Shown here piece by piece: positions 15,938 to 23,377 of a stretch of 34,749 nt of DNA (position 1 is the stretch's first letter; each line of letters begins with the position of its first letter). This stretch comes from Rhodospirillaceae bacterium. GTDB taxonomy: Bacteria > Pseudomonadota > Alphaproteobacteria > Rhodospirillales > Rhodospirillaceae. The stretch lies in NCBI GenBank assembly GCA_947476925.1, contig CANJSF010000034.1:1-34749 (forward strand), written 5' to 3'. Both the position numbers and the translations under genes were made by a program. Below the pieces are notes generated by a model, which worked only from the letters and a program-made list of their open reading frames with translations, searched no databases and was not told the DNA's origin.

Positions 15938-17113
15938 TTACACCGCAACTGTGGCCGGGTTGTAATTAAACAGACCCAAAAACTCCTCATTCTTGTGTTC
16001 GTTCTTGGTGTAGTTGTCGACTTTGCCGCCTTGCAAGCGGCTTTGGGCCTCGCGCGAAGCCAGTTGAATGAACGTGGCCCGTTCGCGGCGGGCGCCTTCG
16101 TAGCGCTTTAAGCCTTCCTCAATCGAGCCTGCGGCCTCGAAAGCGCGCGCCAATACCACTGAGTCTTCAATTCCACTGGCCGCGCCCATGCCCAAAAAGG
16201 GCAGCATGGGGTGCGCAGCATCGCCCAGCAGCGTCACGCGGTTCTTGGTCCATTGCGGCAAGGGATCGCGGTCGTGAATCGCCCATTTAAAGCAAAGCTC
16301 GGGCGGTGTGGCGGCCAAAAAGGTTTGGAAGGATTCGTGCCAATCGTGGAACTCGGACAACAGTTCAGAGACTTCGGAGCGCACGGCCCAACTTTCCACT
16401 TCCCAGCCGGCTTTCTCAGCAAAAGCCACATAGTTTAAAACTGTGCCATCGCGGATGAGGTAGCGCGCCATGCTATGCTTCACACCGACGGCTGCTGCCG
16501 ACGGCGGATCAAGTTTAAAGCCTTTGGGCAGGCGCTCGATCGGCACCAACCCACGCCAGGCGATATTGCCGGTAAACCGCGGCGCGGCTTTGCCCCACAA
16601 GACTTCGCGCACCGCCGACTTAATGCCATCGCAACCAATCACCACATCGGCTGATACGGCAACGCCATTTGTAAAGGTGACATCGACCGCGTTGTTGTTT
16701 TGCGTCAGCCCCGCAAATGTATGGCTGAGTTTGATCGCGTTCGGATCGTGGGAGCGCACTGCATCGGCCAGCAAAGTATGCAGATCGGCCCGATGAATTT
16801 GGTAGTAGTCCGCGCCATATTGTTTTTTTGGCAAATCGCCCCGCGGCAGATCGACCAAAACTTCGCCGGTGCGATAGTGCAGCACAGCTTGGCGTTCGGG
16901 GCGCGTGGCCAGTTGCGCCAATCGCGGACCCAGCCCAATTGATTCCAACCCATGTGTGGCATTGGGGCTGAGCGTGAGCCCTGCGCCGACTTCCGCCAGC
17001 TGGGGCGCTTGCTCGTAAATTTCGACCTTAAAGCCGCGTGACTGTAAGGCGATGGCCGCCGTCAGACCGCCAATGCCAGCACCAATCAGAATTATTTTTG
17101 TGTCGCGCTTCAC
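15938..17113 (-). CDS. FAD-dependent aromatic hydroxylase (salicylate / 3-hydroxybenzoate / 6-hydroxynicotinate type)
   Basis: A 391-residue group A flavoprotein monooxygenase. The dinucleotide-binding IILIGAGIGGLTAAIAL, the DG motif VIGCDGIKSAVREVLWG and the GD motif VTLLGDAAHPMLPFLGMGA are all present. Such enzymes use NAD(P)H and O2 to hydroxylate phenolic acids or hydroxynicotinate. I chose the GTG at 17113 because an AGGGCGAGA ribosome site lies just upstream and the family N-terminus fits; an ATG at 17161 in frame has no ribosome site. It lies downstream of an isochorismatase-family hydrolase on the same strand, suggesting one catabolic pathway. Confidence 0.88.
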   Translation of the reverse strand: MKRDTKIILIGAGIGGLTAAIALQSRGFKVEIYEQAPQLAEVGAGLTLSPNATHGLESIGLGPRLAQLATRPERQAVLHYRTGEVLVDLPRGDLPKKQYGADYYQIHRADLHTLLADAVRSHDPNAIKLSHTFAGLTQNNNAVDVTFTNGVAVSADVVIGCDGIKSAVREVLWGKAAPRFTGNIAWRGLVPIERLPKGFKLDPPSAAAVGVKHSMARYLIRDGTVLNYVAFAEKAGWEVESWAVRSEVSELLSEFHDWHESFQTFLAATPPELCFKWAIHDRDPLPQWTKNRVTLLGDAAHPMLPFLGMGAASGIEDSVVLARAFEAAGSIEEGLKRYEGARRERATFIQLASREAQSRLQGGKVDNYTKNEHKNEEFLGLFNYNPATVAV

Positions 17114-17270
17114 GTTTTCTCGCCCTAGCCAAAAATCGTCGAACGGCGCCCCAACGTTCATCCGGCGATGTCAGTACAGCAGCATATGGGGATGTGGGCC
17201 GACAACGCCAAGCGGTGGCGCAAACCGATGGGTGAACAGCCGAATTGAACTGAAAGTTGAGGGCTGACGC

Positions 17271-17912
17271 TTAGTTCGTGCGCTGTAAAGTGCGCAAATA
17301 GGCGATGACTTCGTCCTTACTTCTCACTTCCGCGTACTTCGCTTGCAGGTCAAAGAGGTTGGCGTCATGGGGCGCCTGATGTCTGTCACCGACCGCTTCG
17401 CGGATAACAATTGGGATGAATCCGCTTTGGCAGGAATCCAACGCCGAGGCGCGCACGCAGCCCGACGTACTCCAGCCCGCGTGCAAAACGGTGTCTACGC
17501 CCGCCGCGGTCAAGGTTGCGGCCAGGTTGGTGCCTGAATATGCGCTGGCATATTGCTTCGTAATCACGACTTCGTTGGGCAGGGGCTCCAGGCCCTCGAC
17601 GAATGCGCCAAAGGGGCTGCCGCGCTCGAAGTTTTTCAAAGCCGGCACTTTGCGAAAGAACACGCCGCCGTCAGCACCACCCGGTGTGAATTCCACGCGC
17701 GTGTGCACAATCATAATTCCGGCTTTGCGGGCTTCGGCCAGCACTTCTTTGGCAACTTCGGCCGAGGCTTCAACGCCAGCATAAAGGCTGCAGGTTTTGT
17801 CGATATAGGCGCGCGCAAAATCGATATGAAGCAGGCAGGGCTTTTTGCCGAAGTCTAATCGTCCGCCAAAACCAGCTTTGCCGTAATCTTGATTGAGTGC
17901 GGTGTCGCCCAT
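17271..17912 (-). CDS. Isochorismatase-family amidohydrolase (N-carbamoylsarcosine amidase-like)
   Basis: A 213-residue cysteine hydrolase. The catalytic triad can be read as Asp in LLHIDFARAYID, Lys in VVITKQYASAYSGT and Cys in HAGWSTSGCVRAS; the non-prolyl cis bond precedes the nucleophile loop. The N-terminal YGKAGFGGRLDFGKKP is the form seen in N-carbamoylsarcosine amidase and maleamate amidase-like proteins. The start at 17912 has an AGGAG site at good spacing. With the adjacent FAD hydroxylase, a role in degradation of a nitrogen heterocycle or amide is plausible, not proven. Confidence 0.87.
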   Translation of the reverse strand: MGDTALNQDYGKAGFGGRLDFGKKPCLLHIDFARAYIDKTCSLYAGVEASAEVAKEVLAEARKAGIMIVHTRVEFTPGGADGGVFFRKVPALKNFERGSPFGAFVEGLEPLPNEVVITKQYASAYSGTNLAATLTAAGVDTVLHAGWSTSGCVRASALDSCQSGFIPIVIREAVGDRHQAPHDANLFDLQAKYAEVRSKDEVIAYLRTLQRTN

Positions 17913-17975
17913 GGTCCAACTCCTAAAAACGCTGGGATCGGTTTTCTGCCAGCCCTTCGTCGAAGTCAAGAAACG

Positions 17976-18500
17976 CTATGCGGCATGGTCAGGCACGCCG
18001 GCGCCAATATCGATCCATTCTGATGATCGTATCTCATGCACAACAGACATTGATTGTCCTTCGCCGACTGATTCGCGGGCATCAATAAATGCCACCAAGC
18101 AGCCCTGACCGGTTTTACACACCAGGGGCAGAGCGATGCGACTGACCGGAGTCATGAGGCCCCCAGCCCTGGTCACCAAGCGTTCTGACATTTCGCCGCA
18201 TGGCTGTTTCACCATGGCAACGCAGTTGCGGCCAGCTTGTTGCCTCAGATGCGGCGCGTACATGTCGAGCGAATTGGTTTTGGTGAGTTCCTGGCCTGTG
18301 AGCTGAACGACACCGGTGCCCATCAGCCGAATGTTCACCTCAGTTGAGGAAACCACATCAAGCAGCACGACAAAGGGCTGAAAGAGGGGATTGGGTAGAC
18401 CGAGAAAGTCTTGAAGACTTGGAGCCAACCCGTCCTTTATGAGTGTACGCCAATGCGCGATAAACTTTTGAATTGCTGGTGATTGGCTCATCGCAGGCAT
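17976..18500 (-). CDS. PAS_5-like (DUF1457) domain protein
   Basis: A 174-residue single-domain protein. The core VNIRLMGTGVVQLTGQELTK, with a following basic helix and ISRIALPLV strand, resembles the PAS_5 family (alphaproteobacterial PAS-like proteins whose signature is RLVGT plus a downstream LPL strand). No output domain is attached. It lies upstream of the isochorismatase gene on the same strand. The start could also be the second Met at 18491. Ligand and role are unknown. Confidence 0.65.
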   Translation of the reverse strand: MPAMSQSPAIQKFIAHWRTLIKDGLAPSLQDFLGLPNPLFQPFVVLLDVVSSTEVNIRLMGTGVVQLTGQELTKTNSLDMYAPHLRQQAGRNCVAMVKQPCGEMSERLVTRAGGLMTPVSRIALPLVCKTGQGCLVAFIDARESVGEGQSMSVVHEIRSSEWIDIGAGVPDHAA

Positions 18501-18587
18501 CGACCTCGTAACGTTTCTAATCGGTCATGCGCCAAATATCAGGCGATAGAAATCAGCGGCCTAAAGACCCTATTTCTCCGCAAAAGA

Positions 18588-18616
18588 AAAGGCCCGGTTG
18601 ATAAAGCCGGGCCTTT
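18588..18616 (-). terminator. Intrinsic terminator after the CoA-transferase gene
   Basis: A perfect 10-bp inverted repeat, AAAGGCCCGG / CCGGGCCTTT, with a 9-base loop. On the minus strand the second arm runs into TTTTCTTTT, so it terminates transcripts from the gene ending at 18641. The plus strand has only a short T run. Confidence 0.85.
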
Positions 18617-18640
18617 CCACGATCACAGGTAGAAACGTAA

Positions 18641-19840
18641 TTAAATAATCCCGCGCTCCTGGTACTCTTTCATGGTTTTTGAATCCATGCCGAGGATGCC
18701 GCCAAAAATCTCTTCGTTGTGCTCGCCGAGGTCAGGCCCAGTCCAACGCACTTTGCCCGGAGTTGCCGACAACTTGGGGAAGGTGTTTTGCATTTTGAGT
18801 TTGCCCAATGTTTTATCGGCCACTTCAACGATGGCTTCGCGCGCCTTGAAGTGCGCATCAGCCAACATTTCCGGCGCGCGGTAAATCAAACCCGACGGCA
18901 CGCTGGCCTTGTCCATCAGCCCTTCAAGTTCTTTAACGGTTTTGGTTTTGGTCCAGGCCCCGATCAAATCATCGAGTTCTTTTTGGCGTTGGCCGCGCGC
19001 GGTGTGGGTTGAATACCTTGCGTCTGTTCCTAATTCAGGTTGGCCCATGGCTTCAGCCAGGCGACGAAACACGGTGTCTTGATTCGCGGCGATCAGGAAG
19101 TTGCCGTCTTTGGCTGGATACACGTTCGAGGGGGCGACGTTGGGCAAGATCGAGCCCGTGCGCTCGCGGATGAATCCGACTTTGTCGTACTCGCTGATCA
19201 GCGATTCCATCAGTTGCAAGACCGACTCATAAATTGCTGAATCGACGACCTGCCCGCGGCCCGTCACATGCCGATGATGCAGCGCCATCAGCGCGCCCAT
19301 GCAAGCATATGTAGCAGCCGTTGTGTCGCCCAGCGAAATGCCAACGCGGCTGGGTGGTGTCGAAGGATCGCCCACAACATAGCGCAAACCGCCCATCGCC
19401 TCGCCCACGGCCGCGTAACCGGCCTTATGCGAGTAGGGGCCCGTCTGCCCGTAACCCGAGACGCGAATCATAATGATGCCCGGATTAATTTTGGATAGAT
19501 CCTCGTAGCCGAGGTTCCATTTCTCCATGGTCGTCGGCTTAAAGTTCTCAAGCAGGAAGTCGGACTTCTTCACCAGTTGCTTGATGATCTCCTGTCCCTC
19601 GGGGACGCGGGCGTTGAGCGTAATGGATTTTTTGTTACGCGCCACAATGGGCCACCATAACGATTTGCCGTCGGATTTCTCGCGACCCCATTCGCGCAAA
19701 GGATCGCCTACCTTTGGCTGCTCGACTTTGATCACCTCGGCCCCGAAGTCGGCCATGAGTTGACCGCAGAACGGTCCGGCCAGCAATTGGCCCATCTCGA
19801 TTAAGCGCAATCCCGTCAACGGGCCATTTTCGCCAGCCAT
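18641..19840 (-). CDS. CaiB/BaiF family III CoA-transferase
   Basis: A 399-residue CoA-transferase. Family III signatures are the N-terminal GLRLIEMGQLLAGPFCGQLMADFGAEVIKVE, LLENFKPTTMEKWNLGY, VSGYGQTGPYSHKAGYAAVGEAMGG and the catalytic Asp in GISLGDTTAATYA. These enzymes move CoA between an acyl donor and a carboxylic acid, forming an enzyme aspartyl-CoA anhydride. The ATG at 19840 follows a GGGGA site; the ATG at 19852 is an alternative. It is divergent from an HMG-CoA-lyase-type gene, fitting activation followed by cleavage of a branched acid. Confidence 0.92.
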   Translation of the reverse strand: MAGENGPLTGLRLIEMGQLLAGPFCGQLMADFGAEVIKVEQPKVGDPLREWGREKSDGKSLWWPIVARNKKSITLNARVPEGQEIIKQLVKKSDFLLENFKPTTMEKWNLGYEDLSKINPGIIMIRVSGYGQTGPYSHKAGYAAVGEAMGGLRYVVGDPSTPPSRVGISLGDTTAATYACMGALMALHHRHVTGRGQVVDSAIYESVLQLMESLISEYDKVGFIRERTGSILPNVAPSNVYPAKDGNFLIAANQDTVFRRLAEAMGQPELGTDARYSTHTARGQRQKELDDLIGAWTKTKTVKELEGLMDKASVPSGLIYRAPEMLADAHFKAREAIVEVADKTLGKLKMQNTFPKLSATPGKVRWTGPDLGEHNEEIFGGILGMDSKTMKEYQERGII

Positions 19841-20046
19841 GTGTATCCCCATTCCAAAAGCGTTTCGAACACGTTGATTGCGGTTCGTTGCCCGCGACCA
19901 ACACCACCCTATATAAACCTTTATAAAGGCATGTTTCGCCTCGGCCTATAGCGATGCTGATGGCCGGTGGCAAGGGTTGCCCCCCTGTCACGGCGGGCAT
20001 TATAAAGATGCCTTGGCGAAGTATCGGCAAGAATGGGAACGCGCGT
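19841..20046. promoter_or_regulatory. Divergent promoter region with palindrome CCTTTATAAAGG
   Basis: This 206-base gap between the CoA-transferase and lyase genes holds an AT-rich core with a perfect 12-bp palindrome, CCTTTATAAAGG, at 19918-19929. A TTGCCC (19888-19893) and TATAAA (19912-19917), 18 bases apart, could be the plus-strand promoter. The palindrome would sit at its downstream edge, a fitting place for a repressor operator acting on both genes. Confidence 0.4.
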
Positions 20047-20958
20047 ATGAACAAGTCAGTGACGTTGGTTGAAGTGGGGCCCCGCGATGGCCTGCAAAGC
20101 GAACCCAAAATCATGCCGACCGAAGAAAAGGTCGAATTCATTAAGCGTTCCATTGATGCGGGCATCAAACGCATCGAGGTCGCGAGTTTTGTGAACCCAA
20201 AGCGCGTACCCCAAATGGCTGATGCCGAGGCGGTGTTGGCGCAAGTGCCGCGCGATGGTCGTGCCAGCTACATTGGTTTGATCCTGAACATGAAGGGTTT
20301 CGAGCGTGCCCGCGACGCCAAATGCGACGAGATGGGCTATGCGGTCGTCGCCACCGACACCTTTGCCATGAAAAACCAGAACATGAGTTCGGCCGAGACT
20401 GTGACGGCCTGGCAAGAAGTTGGCCGGGTGGCCAAAAATGAAGGTTTCAAAACCTCAGTCACCATTGGCGCCTCGTTCGGCTGCCCGTTCGAAGGCGAAG
20501 TGCCCATTCAGCGGGTTGTCGACATTGCCAAACGGTGTGCCGAAGTGAACCCCAACGAAGTCGCGCTGGCCGACACCATTGGCTGTGCCGACCCGGTGCG
20601 TGTCACTGAACTGGTCACGCGGGTGAAAGCGGCCATCCCGGGCACGCCGATCCGCGTTCATTTGCACAACACTCGTAATACAGGCCTGGCCAACGCCTAC
20701 GCCGCTGTCATGGCTGGTGTCGATTTCCTCGATGCCTCAACCGGCGGCATCGGTGGCTGCCCCTTCGCCCCACGCGCCACAGGGAATATCCCGCTGGAAG
20801 ACCTGATTTACATGCTCAACCGCATGGGTGTTGCGACAGGCGTAGATATCGACAAGATCATTGCCACAGCGCAATGGGTGGAAGACCGACTCGGCAAGCC
20901 GATTCCAGCCATGCTGGGCAGGGCCGGGGTGTTCCCGAATGTGGCGAAAGCTGCATAA
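20047..20958 (+). CDS. Hydroxymethylglutaryl-CoA lyase-type enzyme
   Basis: A 303-residue TIM-barrel lyase of the DRE metallolyase superfamily. The HMG-CoA lyase fingerprints are VEVGPRDGLQSEP (catalytic Arg and metal Asp), HLHNTRNTGLANAYAA (metal-binding His pair) and GGIGGCPFAPRATGN (the mobile cysteine loop). It cleaves HMG-CoA or a related 3-hydroxy-3-methyl acyl-CoA to acetyl-CoA and a keto acid. A GGGA site precedes the ATG. The CoA-transferase divergent from it may supply its substrate. mvaB or hmgL would be the usual symbol if the substrate is HMG-CoA. Confidence 0.9.
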   Translation: MNKSVTLVEVGPRDGLQSEPKIMPTEEKVEFIKRSIDAGIKRIEVASFVNPKRVPQMADAEAVLAQVPRDGRASYIGLILNMKGFERARDAKCDEMGYAVVATDTFAMKNQNMSSAETVTAWQEVGRVAKNEGFKTSVTIGASFGCPFEGEVPIQRVVDIAKRCAEVNPNEVALADTIGCADPVRVTELVTRVKAAIPGTPIRVHLHNTRNTGLANAYAAVMAGVDFLDASTGGIGGCPFAPRATGNIPLEDLIYMLNRMGVATGVDIDKIIATAQWVEDRLGKPIPAMLGRAGVFPNVAKAA

Positions 20959-21182
20959 CGCGGCTGTCACACTGTAGAAGTGCTGGCAAACCCATATAAA
21001 TTAAGCTACCTCAACGCCGCTTTCGGTCGCGGCGAAGAGGCATGCTTTTCTGATTCGCCTTTACCGTACCGTTTGACTAGGTTTGCGCCGACGGGATGGG
21101 GGCGTGCGGGGTCACCGTTTGCCTTTTCCCAATGCGGCGAAAGCCCATTTCATAAAATGCACAGCGAGGGACGCGCGAAGCC
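20959..21182. other. Intergenic region with a small hairpin
   Basis: These 224 bases separate the lyase from hyuA. A 6-bp GC-only inverted repeat, CGCCGC / GCGGCG (21015-21020 and 21029-21034), is present without a clean T tract, so it is at best a weak terminator. A short open frame here has no recognisable features. The hyuA ribosome site is probably GAGGGA at about 21167. Confidence 0.35.
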
Positions 21183-23354
21183 ATGACGTATCGTTTGGGA
21201 TGTGATGTGGGGGGCACCTTTACCGACCTCCTTTTGATTAACGAATCAACCGGCGAAACTTATCGCGCCAAAACGCCTTCGACGCCGCAAGATCAATCGA
21301 TCGGCGTCATGACGGGGATCGAGCGCATCTGCAAAGATGCCGGCATCACGCCCGCAGAAATTAGCGAATTCATGCACGGGACGACCGTGGCCACCAACGC
21401 TGTGCTGGAAGGCAAGGGCGCTGTGGTCGGTCTGATCGTCACTGACGGTTATAAACAAGTGCTGCAAATTGCGCGCTCGTTCGTGCCCGGCGGCCTGGCC
21501 GGCTGGATCATCTGGAACAAGCCGCTTCCTCTCGCCTTGTTGGAAAACACGTGCGAAGTCAAAGAACGCATTGGCGCACGCGGCGACGTGGTTCGCCCGA
21601 TCAATGAAGAGTCGGTTCGTGAAGCGGTCCGCAAACTGAAGGCCAACAAAGTCCAAGCCATCACCGTGTCGTTGATGAACGCTTTCGCCAACGGCGACCA
21701 CGAAAAGAAAATTCGCGACATCATCAAGCAAGAGTTCCCCGAAGTTCCGGTGAGCTTGAGCCACGAAGTGTTGCCTGAAATGTACGAATACGAGCGTACC
21801 CTCACGGCCGTGGCGAACTCTTACGTTCGCCCCACTGTCAGCCGTTATCTCAAGAACCTCGAGAACACGTTCACCAGCCGCAAGATGAAGGCGAAGTATA
21901 AAGTGCTGCGTTCGGACGGCGGCTTGATGGCCTTCGGTAACGCCTCTGATCAACCTGTGGCGTTGATGATGTCAGGCCCCGCCGGTGGCGTGGCCGGTGC
22001 ATTGTGGGTGTCGCGTCAGTCTGGATTCAAAAACCTGCTGACCTTCGATATGGGCGGAACGTCCACGGACGTCGCACTGATCGAAAACGGCGAACCTCAA
22101 TTGCGTCGTGAAACCAAAGTTGGTGACGTCACCGTCCGCGCGTCTTCGTTGGACGTCCGCACCGTTGGTGCTGGCGGTGGGTCCATCGCGCGCGTTCCTG
22201 AGTTGACCGGCGCCTTGCGCGTCGGCCCCGAAAGCGCTGGCGCTGTTCCGGGACCTGCTTGCTACGGCAAGGGCGGAACTGAACCGGCCGTGACCGATGC
22301 CAACGTCGTGCTGGGTCACTTGCCTCCGTCGCTGATCGGCGGCGAAATGAAGCTCGACGTGGCCGCTTCGCGCAACGCCTGCAAAAAAGTCGGCGATGCA
22401 TTGAAGATCTCGGTCGAAACCGCAGCCGAAGGCATTGTGAAGATCGTCAACGAAAACATGTTTGGCGCGCTGCGTCTCGTCTCGATCGAACAAGGTTACG
22501 ATCCGCGCGATTTCGCATTGGTGGCATTCGGTGGCGCAGGCCCCTTGCATGCCAACGCGTTGGGCAAACTCTCGGGCTCATGGCCGGTGATCATTCCGCC
22601 AGGCCCAGGCGTGTTGTGCGCTTATGGTGATGCCACCACGCGCGCGCGTAACGAAGCCTCGCAAACATTTGTGCGTCGTTACTCGGAAACGTCGAATAAA
22701 GAAGTGACGGCCATTTTGAAGGGCCTGAGCAAACAAGCCCAAGACAGCCTGATCAAAGAGGGCATCCCGGTCAAAGAACAGACCGTCATCTGGGAAGTCG
22801 ATTTGCGTTACACCGGCCAAGGGTTCTCGGTGCCGATTGGCTGCAAGCCCGATGGCTTCGAGAAGAACGGCCTGGCGCAAGCGGGCAAAGACTTCGATGC
22901 CTTCCACACGCGCCAGTTCACCTTCGCGCTCGATGCCGAGCACGAAATCGTCAACTTGCGTGCCGTCGTTGTCGGCGAATACCCGAATGTTAAAGCCATT
23001 CGCGTCGCCAAGGGTGGAACCGATCCGAAAGCCGCTGTCGTCAACGCGAACCACGAGTTCTGGGATGAAGGCAAAAAATACAAAGCCAAAATCTACGACC
23101 GCGCCAAACTGAAGGCCGGCAACGTTGTGCAGGGCCCGGCGATCGTGACCGAGTTTGACTCAACCACCGTCATCTTGGCTGACTGCATGGGAACGATTGA
23201 CCATGTGGGTTGCATCCTCATCACGCCGAAGGGCATGAAGCCCAAAGCGGGCATGACGGCGCCATCTGCTGGCAAAGCAAAGGCGAAGGCCAAAGCCAAA
23301 GCGAAGGCCAAGCCCGCCGCTAAAGCCAAAGCTAAGTCAAAGAAGAAGCGTTAA
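21183..23354 (+). CDS. HyuA-type hydantoinase/oxoprolinase family subunit A
   Basis: A 723-residue ASKHA-fold ATPase subunit of the hydantoinase A / 5-oxoprolinase / acetone-acetophenone carboxylase superfamily. Motifs are DVGGTFTDLLL (phosphate 1), HGTTVATNAVLE, FDMGGTSTDVALI (phosphate 2), TVGAGGGSIA, PGPACYGKGG and EQGYDPRDFALVAFGGAGP. These subunits phosphorylate or activate the substrate with ATP while subunit B completes hydrolysis or carboxylation. The last ~28 residues are a Lys-Ala repeat tail ending KSKKKR that is not part of the family core. hyuB follows after 23 bases. Confidence 0.9.
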   Translation: MTYRLGCDVGGTFTDLLLINESTGETYRAKTPSTPQDQSIGVMTGIERICKDAGITPAEISEFMHGTTVATNAVLEGKGAVVGLIVTDGYKQVLQIARSFVPGGLAGWIIWNKPLPLALLENTCEVKERIGARGDVVRPINEESVREAVRKLKANKVQAITVSLMNAFANGDHEKKIRDIIKQEFPEVPVSLSHEVLPEMYEYERTLTAVANSYVRPTVSRYLKNLENTFTSRKMKAKYKVLRSDGGLMAFGNASDQPVALMMSGPAGGVAGALWVSRQSGFKNLLTFDMGGTSTDVALIENGEPQLRRETKVGDVTVRASSLDVRTVGAGGGSIARVPELTGALRVGPESAGAVPGPACYGKGGTEPAVTDANVVLGHLPPSLIGGEMKLDVAASRNACKKVGDALKISVETAAEGIVKIVNENMFGALRLVSIEQGYDPRDFALVAFGGAGPLHANALGKLSGSWPVIIPPGPGVLCAYGDATTRARNEASQTFVRRYSETSNKEVTAILKGLSKQAQDSLIKEGIPVKEQTVIWEVDLRYTGQGFSVPIGCKPDGFEKNGLAQAGKDFDAFHTRQFTFALDAEHEIVNLRAVVVGEYPNVKAIRVAKGGTDPKAAVVNANHEFWDEGKKYKAKIYDRAKLKAGNVVQGPAIVTEFDSTTVILADCMGTIDHVGCILITPKGMKPKAGMTAPSAGKAKAKAKAKAKAKPAAKAKAKSKKKR

Positions 23355-23377
23355 CGGTCGAGCAGGAGATCAAAATC

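Noticed and set aside
20980-21186. Open frame between the lyase and hyuA genes
   Set aside because: 68 residues with no recognisable motif, composition unlike the neighbours and no ribosome site; it overlaps the hyuA start.
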